Under the pieces are notes generated by a model. The model did not search any database and was not told where the DNA came from. It saw only the letters and a program-made list of their open reading frames with translations. From the NCBI RefSeq assembly GCF_020889685.1, contig NZ_JACMYO010000065.1:1-41332 (forward strand): DNA of 41,332 nt. Direction: 5' to 3'. The translations under genes were made by a program, and so were the position numbers. The stretch's first letter is position 1, and every line of letters begins with the position of its first letter. The DNA comes from Bradyrhizobium oropedii (lineage in GTDB: Bacteria > Pseudomonadota > Alphaproteobacteria > Rhizobiales > Xanthobacteraceae). Of this stretch, positions 17,001-24,020 are shown in pieces.

Positions 17001-19419
17001 GGTGATCAATGGCACGACCTACAGCTTTGCCGGCACCACGCCGGCCTCGACGGTGAGCGTCGGTGCGGTCGGTGCCGAGCGCACCATCACCAACGTGGCC
17101 GCGGGACGGCTCAACAACGGCTCGACCGATGCAATCAACGGCTCGCAGCTGTTTGCCACCAACCAGGCCGTCGACAGCATCGCGACCACCGTCAACAACA
17201 TCAATACCGGCGGCGGCATCAAGTATTTCCACGCCAACTCGACGCTGGCGGATTCGTCTGCGGTGGGGACCAACTCGGTTGCGATCGGGCCGGTGTCGAC
17301 CGCCACTGGTAGCGGCTCGGTGTCGATCGGCAACGGAGCGACCGCCGCGAATGCCAACGACATCGCGCTCGGTTCCGGCAGCCAGACCACCACGGCGGTC
17401 GGCACGTCAGGCATCACCATCGGTACCACCGCCTACAGCTTCGCCGGCACGACGCCGCTCTCGACCGTCAGCGTCGGCTCGGTCGGCAACGAGCGCACCA
17501 TCACCAATGTCGCGGCCGGGCGGATCAGCAACGGCTCGACTGATGCGATCAACGGTTCGCAGCTGTTTGCCGCGACCTCGGCGATCGACAGCCTCTCGAC
17601 CGTCGTCAGCAATGGTCTGACCCATTACTATGGTGTCAACGACGGCGGCACCCAGAAGGCCAACTACGCCAACAACGGCGCGACCGGTGCGAATTCGATG
17701 GCCGCCGGCATCGCCGCCTCGGCGACGGCGGCGAACTCCACGGCGCTCGGCTTCAACACCCAGGCCACGGTCGCCGACGGCGTTGCGATCGGCTCGGGCT
17801 CGATCTCCAACCGCCCGCTCGCACCGGCGTCCGGCACCATCGGTGGCACCATCATCCCCTACAACACCACCGATCTTACGCTGCTCGGCGCGGTGTCTGT
17901 CGGCAATGCGACGAGCTATCGCCAGATCACCAATGTGGCCGACGGCACCCAGTCGAGCGACGCCGTCACCGTGCGGCAGCTGACCGGCGCGCTCACCTCG
18001 TTCGCGACCACGACCACGAAATACTTCCACGCCAACTCGACGCTCGCCGACTCGCTCGCGGTCGGCAACAATTCCGTCGCGGTGGGGCCGCAGACCGTGG
18101 TCAACGGCGACAACGGCATCGGCATGGGATTTGGCGCAACCGTGGCGCAGACCGCGCCCGGCGGCATCGCGATCGGCCAGAATTCGGTGTCCAACTTTGC
18201 CGATTCGATTGCGTTCGGAACCAATGCGCAGGCCAACGGCATCCAGTCGGTGTCGATTGGCGCAGGCTCCCAGACCACCAACCCGACCAGCGTCGCGCTC
18301 GGTCCGAATGCCAAGGCGACGGCGCAGGCTGGCGACGTTGCGCTCGGCGCCAATTCGACCACCTCCACGGTGGTCGCGACCAAGAACACCACGATCGGCG
18401 GCACCACTTACAACTTCGCCGGCACGACGCCGACATCGACCGTCAGCGTCGGCAGCGCCGGTTCGGAGCGTACCATCACCAATGTGGCGGCGGGCCAGAT
18501 CACCTCGACCTCGACGGACGCCATCAACGGCTCGCAGCTCTGGGCCACCAACACGTCGCTCGACAACCTCTACAACACCGTCAACAACATCAGCAATGGC
18601 GGTGGCGGCGTCAAATATTTCCACGCCAATTCGACGGCAGCGGATTCCATCGCGACCGGCGCGGAGAGCGTCGCGATCGGACCGCAGTCGGTCGCGAGCG
18701 GCGCCAACGCGATCTCGATGGGCAACGGCTCGGCCGCGTCGGCCGCCAACTCGGTCGCGATCGGCGCCGGCGCCAAGGCGACGGCGGCCAATTCGCTGGC
18801 GCTCGGCGCGAACGCCACCACGACGGCGAATCTGAGCGATGCGGCCTATACGCCTGTTGTCGGCAAGACCGTCGCGGGCGTCGCGACCGGCGAAGTGTCG
18901 GTCGGCTCGTCCGGGGCCGAACGCCGCGTCACCAATGTCGCCGCGGGCTCGGCTGCGACCGACGCGGTCAATGTCAGCCAGCTCCAGGCGGTTGCGTCGA
19001 GCTCGATCCGCTACGACACCGATGCCTCCGGCAACACCACCAACAAGGTGACGCTGAACAGCGGCAATGGCGGACCGGTGACCATCGGCAACGTGGCGGC
19101 CGGCGTTGCAGGCACCGATGCGGTCAACGTCAACCAGCTCAACAGCGCGTTCCAGCAACTCAACGGCCAGATCGGTGAGGTGCGGCAGGACGCCTGGCGT
19201 GCGGCCGCGATCGGCATGGCCGCCGCATCGCTGCGTTATGACGACCGGCCCGGCAAGATCAGCGCATCGGCCGGCGGCGGCGTCTGGCGCAGCCAGGGCG
19301 CGCTCGCCTTCGGCATCGGCTACACCAGCGAGAACGGCAAGCTGCGCACCAACGCGGCGGCGACCACCGCCGGCGGCGACTGGGGCGTCAGTGCCGGCGT
19401 GAGTCTGACGCTCAATTGA
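14095..19419 (+). CDS. Trimeric autotransporter adhesin (YadA-like, type Vc)
   Basis: A 1774-residue surface adhesin. An 89-residue N-terminal extension ends in a hydrophobic stretch and a cleavage-like ATSAASA-Q (after residue 89). The passenger is mainly YadA-head repeats of about 14 residues (pattern AVGxxAxASGxxSxAxG, often AIGNNA or ALGxNA). It is interrupted by at least five neck/stalk blocks with the motif TVSVGxxGxERxITNVAAG...TDAxNGSQL and by KYFHANST segments. The C-terminus (last about 95 residues, from NSAFQQLNGQIGEVRQDAW) is the four-strand YadA anchor that forms a 12-stranded trimeric barrel. Its final residue is Asn rather than the usual aromatic. The start at 14095 has AAAGGGGG 7 nt upstream; an upstream in-frame ATG at 14008 lacks this. 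It heads a three-gene unit. Confidence 0.95.
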   Translation: MVVARNSTESLKRHARIGFVRSWVASGDAGSRSLRRRLLAVLRQAHRTLGVKRDRLGLGALGVGGGTSTVAATLGAFAIMIAATSAASAQNYNSGTGSVASGGGATAVGTNASATSSSGSAVAMGANAKANAIGQGSPIAIGAASNASGTAPAGFSFEAIAIGTGTNSTGPWSTAVGTTATASGTGASAFGTSASATGNQSTAVGNGASASNLYAIAQGYLANASGQYSVALGRNAAASGDGGMALGAGTIANNVNAVALGVNANAAAAGASALGTFAAATGGNSTAVGVSSAASGNFSWAGGWSSVASGVNATALGKQSTASGVGSFAGGNLAQATADFSVAVGNQAQAQSTGGSVAIGSGAIVNSAATGGIAIGNNAASAGISSIATGVGASAAGTSSLAIGTASNASGAASTAVGNTAVASGQNASSFGSGASAAGDNSLAAGVSANASGTASTALGIGAKASATSAIAIGNNAAASSASAVALGTNAVATGGQAVSIGANNTAFGNGAVAIGDPSYASGTGAFTGGANNIANSDGTASATAANQANGAVAIGNNNKAIGQGSVALGNGSTAGAAGLVGNIALGNGATAAAKSGDVALGSGSVTVAAVGTANTVINGTTYSFAGTTPASTVSVGAVGAERTITNVAAGRLSNSSTDAVNGSQLFATNQAIESINTGGGIKYFHANSTLADSSAVGTDSVAVGPVSTATGTNSISVGNASAASADNAIAAGYQSTASALDSVALGYISKATGQFSTAIGPNAQASATSSTAIGQNSVAAGVQASALGVNANAGVANALALGANANASNANAVALGSGSVTTAAVGTPNTVINGTTYSFAGTMPGSTVSVGAVGAERTITNVGAGRLNNGSTDAVNGSQLFATNQAVDGLASTVNNINTGGGIKYFHANSTLADSSPVGTNSVAIGPVSTATGAGSVSIGNGATAANANDVALGSGSQTTTAVGTPNTVINGTTYSFAGTTPASTVSVGAVGAERTITNVAAGRLNNGSTDAINGSQLFATNQAVDSIATTVNNINTGGGIKYFHANSTLADSSAVGTNSVAIGPVSTATGSGSVSIGNGATAANANDIALGSGSQTTTAVGTSGITIGTTAYSFAGTTPLSTVSVGSVGNERTITNVAAGRISNGSTDAINGSQLFAATSAIDSLSTVVSNGLTHYYGVNDGGTQKANYANNGATGANSMAAGIAASATAANSTALGFNTQATVADGVAIGSGSISNRPLAPASGTIGGTIIPYNTTDLTLLGAVSVGNATSYRQITNVADGTQSSDAVTVRQLTGALTSFATTTTKYFHANSTLADSLAVGNNSVAVGPQTVVNGDNGIGMGFGATVAQTAPGGIAIGQNSVSNFADSIAFGTNAQANGIQSVSIGAGSQTTNPTSVALGPNAKATAQAGDVALGANSTTSTVVATKNTTIGGTTYNFAGTTPTSTVSVGSAGSERTITNVAAGQITSTSTDAINGSQLWATNTSLDNLYNTVNNISNGGGGVKYFHANSTAADSIATGAESVAIGPQSVASGANAISMGNGSAASAANSVAIGAGAKATAANSLALGANATTTANLSDAAYTPVVGKTVAGVATGEVSVGSSGAERRVTNVAAGSAATDAVNVSQLQAVASSSIRYDTDASGNTTNKVTLNSGNGGPVTIGNVAAGVAGTDAVNVNQLNSAFQQLNGQIGEVRQDAWRAAAIGMAAASLRYDDRPGKISASAGGGVWRSQGALAFGIGYTSENGKLRTNAAATTAGGDWGVSAGVSLTLN
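15901..18690 (+). repeat. Repeated neck/stalk blocks inside the adhesin gene
   Basis: Near-identical DNA blocks start at about 15901, 16543, 16957, 17371 and 18346. Each encodes a GSGS-type opening, TTYSFAGTTP or a close variant, TVSVG...ERTITNVAAG, TDAxNGSQLFATN and, in most copies, GGGIKYFHANSTLADS. Blocks 2 and 3 are the closest pair. The DNA identity is high enough for recombination to change passenger length. Confidence 0.85.
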
Positions 19420-19994
19420 CCCTGACGTCGACGAGGCGGCCGGCGTGTCTGGCTTTGGTGATCTGGCTCGCGGACGCGGCAATCGCGTCCGCGCAGCCTG
19501 TGCCGCCGCCCGCCTACACCGTGAAGCCGTCGGACGTCATGGTGCCGGAAGGCGAGACGCTCGGCGAGTTCAGGCGGATGATCCAGCCGTTCAAGAACTG
19601 GACCTTGATTTGCGACGAGAGTCTCAAATCGAAGCGCCGGGTCTGCAACGTCACGCAATCGATCGTCAACGCGCAAGGCGCGGTCGCATTCAACTGGTCG
19701 CTGATTGCGACCGCCGACGGCAAGCCGCTGATGTCGATGCGCATTCCCGCAGCCGCGGGCGTCGGCGCGCAGATCGAGCTTGCGATGGGCGATAGTCCGG
19801 ACCGGATCGTCGCGCAGACCGATCGCTGCGACGCCAATTTCTGCTTCGCGACGATCGCGATCGGCAACGTGCTCAGGCGGCACATCCGCGCGGCGACGCC
19901 GTGCCTGGTGTCCTATCAGCTCCCGCAGACCGGGCCGATCATGATGGAAGCGCCGCTGGACGGACTGTCCGGCGTGCTGGCGAAACTGAAATGA
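19416..19994 (+). CDS. Invasion-associated locus B (IalB) family secreted protein
   Basis: A 192-residue exported protein. The signal peptide (MTLTSTRRPACLALVIWLADAAIASA) precedes an IalB-like domain: F-K-N-W-T-L-I-C at residues 60-67, RRVCNVTQS, a lysine-containing GKPLMSMRIP strand, and TDRCDANFCFATI. Two cysteine pairs are likely disulfides in the periplasm. IalB was described in Bartonella as needed for red-cell invasion; in rhizobia its role is unknown. The start is a TTG whose TTGA overlaps the adhesin stop by 4 nt, so translation is probably coupled and the two proteins are made together. Confidence 0.88.
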   Translation: MTLTSTRRPACLALVIWLADAAIASAQPVPPPAYTVKPSDVMVPEGETLGEFRRMIQPFKNWTLICDESLKSKRRVCNVTQSIVNAQGAVAFNWSLIATADGKPLMSMRIPAAAGVGAQIELAMGDSPDRIVAQTDRCDANFCFATIAIGNVLRRHIRAATPCLVSYQLPQTGPIMMEAPLDGLSGVLAKLK

Positions 19995-20007
19995 AGCGAG
20001 GTCGGAC

Positions 20008-20784
20008 ATGCGGATGTGGAATTCCGGCATCCGGCTCGAGACTGAAGCGCGAAGTGAAAAGGACGGATGGTCGATGCGGCGCACCCTTGGATTGATCTTT
20101 GTTGCGGTCGTCGTGGCCGCGCTCGGTGCCGCCGGTGTCGTGGTCTACGCGCAGCAGACGCAGCCGATACCATTGCAGCCGGCTGCACCGGCGCCGGCCA
20201 AGAAGCCCGCCGCCGCTGCCAAGCCGCAGCCGCACAAACAGCGTGCGCAGGAGGCGCAGACGCCGGCCGCTGCGGCGGCATCCGTTCCGCCGCAACAGGC
20301 GGGGCAGCAACCGACCGTGTTCGACGATCAGGCGCGGCAGGGCAACATCGTGACCTGCGCCAATCTGTTCGGGACGCTCGGCCGCGGTCTCGCGATGAAC
20401 TCCAACTACACCGCGCAGTCGCAGTGGGACGCCAAGTCCGGCAATTCCCATTCGGTGCAGTCGCTGGTTGCGCTCGCACCGAACCAGGCACCGCAGGGCC
20501 AAGCCCCGCAGGGAAATCAAGCCCCGCAAGGCAATGCCGTTCAACAGGCCGCCGGTATCGTGTTTGCCGCACCGGTCGGATCGTCCTGCGAAGGCAATCT
20601 GGTGCGGGTGACGCCGCGAGCGGAGAACTGCTCGACGGTCGCCGCCGAGCTCGCCAAGCTCAACGGGCAGACCGGCGCGCTCGGTGAGCTCGCAACGATG
20701 GCGCTGCCAAACGGCGCGCAAGTGGTGCTGATTCCGTTCGGCAATGCCTGCGTCGCGGTGACCGCGCTGCGGGTCGCAGGCTAA
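20008..20784 (+). CDS. Membrane-anchored periplasmic protein with four cysteines (unknown)
   Basis: A protein of 258 residues that I do not recognise. A short charged N-terminus is followed by one hydrophobic helix (about 27-48, TLGLIFVAVVVAALGAAGVV), then a Pro/Ala/Gln-rich linker with KKPAAAAKPQPHKQRA, then a compact domain with four cysteines (VTCANLFG, SSCEGN, AENCST, GNACVAV). The middle has a short repeat APQGQAPQGNQAPQG. GAGG 6 nt before 20008 supports this start; ATG 20074 is an alternative giving MRRTLGLIF. It follows the IalB gene by 13 bp. Position and topology suggest an accessory factor for adhesin export or assembly, but this is inference. Confidence 0.8.
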   Translation: MRMWNSGIRLETEARSEKDGWSMRRTLGLIFVAVVVAALGAAGVVVYAQQTQPIPLQPAAPAPAKKPAAAAKPQPHKQRAQEAQTPAAAAASVPPQQAGQQPTVFDDQARQGNIVTCANLFGTLGRGLAMNSNYTAQSQWDAKSGNSHSVQSLVALAPNQAPQGQAPQGNQAPQGNAVQQAAGIVFAAPVGSSCEGNLVRVTPRAENCSTVAAELAKLNGQTGALGELATMALPNGAQVVLIPFGNACVAVTALRVAG

Positions 20785-20789
20785 CGCGG

Positions 20790-20891
20790 CTAGAGGCTGG
20801 GCCCTCGCGCGTCCGACGTCGGCACCAGGCCGAACCGGCCGTGCAGTCCGCGCCAGAGGCCGGCGCACAGAACGCTCAGAAGCTTGCGCAT
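20790..20891 (-). CDS. Possible 33-residue small protein
   Basis: A short frame MRKLLSVLCAGLWRGLHGRF continues 13 residues to a TAG. GAGGG lies 9 nt before the ATG. It ends 5 bp from the stop of the convergent gene. It has an amphipathic, Leu/Trp-containing N-terminus, but nothing else supports it, and it could be chance. Confidence 0.3.
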   Translation of the reverse strand: MRKLLSVLCAGLWRGLHGRFGLVPTSDARGPSL

Positions 20892-20960
20892 CGAACTTCG
20901 CCCTCGACACTGTCCGTCGCCATGCTGCGAGCGCGGGTGGAGAAAGGACAGAGCCAATTC

Positions 20961-21009
20961 TGAGCAGGCCTGCGCAGTTTTTGAGCAGAGCATCGTCGCG
21001 CCTGAGCGG
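20961..21009 (+). promoter_or_regulatory. Three TGAGC(A/G)G heptamers at 21-bp spacing (candidate activator sites)
   Basis: TGAGCAG occurs at 20961-20967 and 20982-20988, and TGAGCGG at 21003-21009, each exactly 21 bp apart. That is two helical turns, so all lie on one DNA face. The first is part of the dyad TGAGCAGGCCTGCGCA. They lie about 40-90 bp upstream of the -24/-12 element, where enhancer-binding proteins often bind. The spacing is seen directly; binding by NtrC or a dedicated activator is inference. Confidence 0.5.
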
Positions 21010-21050
21010 CGCGCGCCGAAAAATCTCATGAGATTCAACTGGCGGAGCCG

Positions 21051-21066
21051 TGGCACGGCTCGTGCA
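21051..21066 (+). promoter_or_regulatory. Sigma-54 (-24/-12) promoter of the guanidine operon
   Basis: TGGCACG-GCTC-GTGCA matches the RpoN consensus TGGCACG-N4-TTGCA except for one base. The invariant GG (21052-21053) and GC (21064-21065) are separated by exactly 10 bp. Transcription would begin near 21077, a few bases before the riboswitch aptamer. RpoN control fits a nitrogen-source operon. Confidence 0.75.
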
Positions 21067-21077
21067 TCAATGACGCC

Positions 21078-21192
21078 GAGTTGGCCGCTAGGGTTCCGAT
21101 CTTGCCAAGCAAGGTGCTGGTCCGAGAGCAGCCGCTTGCGGGGGAGACATCCCCGCAGGTGCACGGCGGGATAAAAGCCCGGGAGACCTCGT
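21078..21192 (+). promoter_or_regulatory. Guanidine-I riboswitch (ykkC subtype 1)
   Basis: The conserved blocks are present in order: CTAGGGTTCCG (21088-21098), GGTCCGAGAG (21118-21127), a variable GC hairpin (GCGGGGGAGACATCCCCGC), ACGGCGGGATAAAAGCCCGG and GGAGA (to 21186). A closing helix can form between TTGGC (21081-21085) and GCCAA (21195-21199). This class binds free guanidinium and usually turns expression on. The downstream guanidine transport and carboxylation genes agree with the call. Confidence 0.95.
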
Positions 21193-21197
21193 TAGCC

Positions 21198-21239
21198 AAG
21201 GGATTGGCGGAGCGATGGTCTTTTCGCCAGTCCCTTTTT
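21198..21239 (+). terminator. Riboswitch expression-platform terminator
   Basis: GGGATTGGCG (21200-21209) pairs with CGCCAGTCCC (21225-21234), a 10-bp stem with one G-U pair, followed by TTTTT. AA at 21198-21199 can extend it. The preceding GCCAA (21195-21199) can instead pair with TTGGC at 21081-21085 (aptamer closing) or at 21204-21208 (inside the terminator arm). These pairings exclude each other and form the probable switch. Confidence 0.85.
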
Positions 21240-21265
21240 GTGAAGTTTCGCAAGAGGGATCGGCA

Positions 21266-22339
21266 ATGAACAAGTTCTCTTTCTTCCTTCGCTCTGTTGT
21301 CATCGGCTGCGCGGTCGTGCTCGCGGCGGCTCCTGCCGCCGACGCCGCGCCGAAGAAAAGCTTCAAGGTCGCCTGGTCGATCTATGTCGGATGGATGCCG
21401 TGGGGTTATGCGGCCGACACCGGCATCGTCAAGAAGTGGGCCGACAAATACGGCATCGCGATCGAGGTCAAGCAGTTCAACGACTACGTCGAATCGATCA
21501 ACCAGTACACCGCCGGCGGCTATGATGCCGTCACCATCACCAACATGGACGCGCTTTCGATTCCTGCCGCAGGTGGCGTCGATACCACCGCGGTCGTGAT
21601 GGGCGATTTCTCCAACGGCAATGACGCCGTGATCCTGAAGAACAAGTCCGACCTCGCTGCGATCAAGGGCCAGACCGTCAATCTGGTCGAATTCTCGGTG
21701 TCGCACTATCTGCTGGCGCGTGCGCTCGAAACCAGCAAGCTGAGCGAGAAGGACGTCAAGGTCATCAACACCTCGGATGCCGATATCGCGGCCGCCTACA
21801 AGACGCCTGACGTCAATGCGGTCGTGACCTGGAATCCGATCGTGACGGAAATCCTCGGCTCGCCCGACGCGAAGAAAGTGTTCGATTCCTCGCAGATTCC
21901 CGGCGAGATCATGGACCTGATGGTGGTGAACACCGCGGTCGCCAAGGACAATCCGGATTTCGCCAAGGCGCTGGTCGGCATCTGGTACGAGACGCTGTCG
22001 AAGATGACGGCGAACGATCCCGCTGCGAAGGCTGCCAAGGAAGCGATGGCCAAGGCCTCCGGCACCGATCTCGCCGGTTTCGACAGCCAGCTCTCGACCA
22101 CAAAGCTGTTCGACAAGGCAACCGACGCCGAAGCCTTCACGCGCAGCAAGACCATCGGCATGACCATGGATCGCGTCCGCAAGTTCCTGTTCGAGAAGGA
22201 CCTGCTCGGCAAGGGCGCGAAGTCGGCCGACGCGGTTGGCATCGAGCTCGCCGACAAGTCGGTGCTGGGCGACAAGTCGAACGTCAAGCTGCGCTTCGAC
22301 CCGACCTACATGGACGAAGCCGCCAAGGGCAAGCTCTGA
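21266..22339 (+). CDS. ABC transporter periplasmic binding protein, NitT/TauT type (likely guanidine)
   Basis: A 357-residue secreted binding protein. The signal peptide (MNKFSFFLRSVVIGCAVVLAAAPAADA) precedes a two-lobe domain starting FKVAWSIYVGWMPWGYAADTG, with YTAGGYDAVTITNMDAL and VVTWNPIV in the hinge regions. This is the nitrate/taurine/sulfonate-type fold. GAGGGAT precedes the ATG. It is the first gene after the guanidine-I riboswitch, and NitT/TauT-like transporters are a recognised partner of these switches, so free guanidine is the likely ligand. Older annotation would call it a urea-carboxylase-linked transporter. Confidence 0.88.
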   Translation: MNKFSFFLRSVVIGCAVVLAAAPAADAAPKKSFKVAWSIYVGWMPWGYAADTGIVKKWADKYGIAIEVKQFNDYVESINQYTAGGYDAVTITNMDALSIPAAGGVDTTAVVMGDFSNGNDAVILKNKSDLAAIKGQTVNLVEFSVSHYLLARALETSKLSEKDVKVINTSDADIAAAYKTPDVNAVVTWNPIVTEILGSPDAKKVFDSSQIPGEIMDLMVVNTAVAKDNPDFAKALVGIWYETLSKMTANDPAAKAAKEAMAKASGTDLAGFDSQLSTTKLFDKATDAEAFTRSKTIGMTMDRVRKFLFEKDLLGKGAKSADAVGIELADKSVLGDKSNVKLRFDPTYMDEAAKGKL

Positions 22340-22371
22340 TCGTGTAGTGCCGCCGCAAGCAGGAGCCGACG

Positions 22372-23190
22372 ATGCGACTTGTGAACATAAGGCCGGGACG
22401 GCAGACGCGATTCTATCTGCTCGCGCTGCCGTTCCTACTGGTCGCAATCGCCTATTTCGCCGGCTCCAGCGCACGGCTCACGCAAAACCCGAATGACAAG
22501 CTGCTGCCGGCGCTGCCGAGCATGGTTCAGGCGGTCAAGCAGATGGCGTTCGAGGTCGACCCGCGCACCGGCGGCTATCTGATGCTCTCCGACACCGTGG
22601 CCAGCCTGGGGCGGCTGGGGTCGGCGCTGGCGATCTCGACGGTGGCGGCGCTCGTGCTCGGCATCGTGATCGGGCTGCTGCCGGGCGCCAATGCCTTGCT
22701 CGGGCCGTTCGTGTCGGTGACATCGATGGTGCCGCCGCTGGCGTTGCTGCCGATCCTGTTCATCGTGATGGGGTTAGGGGAGAATTCCAAGATCGCGCTG
22801 ATCGTGATCGGGACGTTGCCGTGCATGATCCGCGACCTCGCCATGAAGGTGCAGGAGCTGCCGCGCGAGCAGATCGTCAAGGCGCAGACGCTCGGCGCCT
22901 CGACCTGGCAGATCGCGCTGCGGGTCGCGATGCCGCAAACCCTGCCGCGGTTGATCGATGTGCTGCGGCTGCAACTCGGCCCGGCGTGGCTGTTCCTGAT
23001 CGCGGCCGAGGCGATCGCATCCGATTCCGGCCTCGGCTACCGGATCTTCCTGGTGCGCCGCTATCTCGCGATGGACGTGATCATTCCCTACGTCGCCTGG
23101 ATCACGCTGCTCGCGTTCCTGATCGATGTCGGCCTGCGCGTCCTGCAACGCAAGGCGTTTCCCTGGTTTGCCTCGGTGAGGGCGGAATGA
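22372..23190 (+). CDS. ABC transporter permease, NitT/TauT type
   Basis: A 272-residue inner-membrane permease with about six helices. The EAA-loop segment is REQIVKAQTLGASTWQIALRVAMPQTLPRL, which contacts the ATPase. It follows the binding protein by 32 bp, and its stop overlaps the ATPase start (ATGA). It forms the channel of the presumed guanidine importer. Confidence 0.9.
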   Translation: MRLVNIRPGRQTRFYLLALPFLLVAIAYFAGSSARLTQNPNDKLLPALPSMVQAVKQMAFEVDPRTGGYLMLSDTVASLGRLGSALAISTVAALVLGIVIGLLPGANALLGPFVSVTSMVPPLALLPILFIVMGLGENSKIALIVIGTLPCMIRDLAMKVQELPREQIVKAQTLGASTWQIALRVAMPQTLPRLIDVLRLQLGPAWLFLIAAEAIASDSGLGYRIFLVRRYLAMDVIIPYVAWITLLAFLIDVGLRVLQRKAFPWFASVRAE

Positions 23191-24020
23191 GCGCGATCCG
23201 TTTCGACGACGTCTGGAAGGAATACGGCGATCACATCGTGCTCGAGCGCATCACGATGGAGGTCGAGCCGCGCGCGTTCATTGCGCTGGTCGGTCCCTCC
23301 GGTTGCGGCAAGACCACGCTGCTCAGAATGCTGCTCGGCGAGGAGCAGCCGAGCCGTGGGCAGATTTTGGTCGACGGCAAGCCGTTGCCCGCCGAGCCGG
23401 ACGCCGACCGCGGCGTGGTGTTTCAGCGCTACTCGGTGTTTCCGCATCTGACCGTGTTGCAGAACGTCATGCTCGGCCGCGAACTGCGCGATGCCAAATT
23501 CACGGCCCGGCTGTTCGGCGCCGCCCGGCGCGCCGCCATGGACGACGCGATGAAGCTCTTGGCGGAGGTCGGGCTCGCCGGCCAGGAGAGCAAATATCCG
23601 TCGGCGCTGTCGGGCGGCATGCAGCAGCGCCTCGCGCTGGCGCAGGCGATCATGCGCGGTCCGAAGATTCTGCTGCTCGACGAGCCGTTCGGCGCGCTCG
23701 ATCCTGGAATCCGCGCCGACATCCATGTGCTGATGAAGCGGCTCTGGAACGAGACCCATTTGACGGTCGTGATGGTGACACACGACCTCAGCGAAGCCTT
23801 CGGGCTCGCGACGCGCGTGATCGCGTTGGAGCGGTCGCGCAACCGGCCCGAGGAGCGCGAACGCTACGGCGCCACGGTGTCGCGCGATCTCGAGATCTTC
23901 CCTCGCCGCAGCGCAGAGCTGCGGTCGTCGGTTCAACCAGCTCCGGCCGGGACGACCCGGTCAGGCAAGGAGCATCAGCCGGGACGGCCCGGCGCTCTCG
24001 TCTTGAAGGAGCAACCATGA
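23187..24020 (+). CDS. ABC transporter ATP-binding protein, NitT/TauT type
   Basis: A 277-residue ATPase. Walker A is GPSGCGKTT (near residue 40), the Q-loop is VFQRYSVFPHLTV, the signature LSGGMQQRLALAQA, Walker B ILLLDEPFGALD, and the switch His lies in VMVTHDLSEA. The last about 40 residues (SSVQPAPAGTTRSGKEHQPG) are a low-complexity tail beyond the usual domain. Four-nucleotide overlaps at both ends (ATGA) point to translational coupling in the guanidine operon. Confidence 0.92.
   Translation: MSAIRFDDVWKEYGDHIVLERITMEVEPRAFIALVGPSGCGKTTLLRMLLGEEQPSRGQILVDGKPLPAEPDADRGVVFQRYSVFPHLTVLQNVMLGRELRDAKFTARLFGAARRAAMDDAMKLLAEVGLAGQESKYPSALSGGMQQRLALAQAIMRGPKILLLDEPFGALDPGIRADIHVLMKRLWNETHLTVVMVTHDLSEAFGLATRVIALERSRNRPEERERYGATVSRDLEIFPRRSAELRSSVQPAPAGTTRSGKEHQPGRPGALVLKEQP

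Noticed and set aside
17407..19482. 691-residue minus-strand frame across the adhesin
   Set aside because: It is the mirror of the repetitive adhesin gene, composed of Arg/Gly/Ala-rich shadow sequence without any domain.
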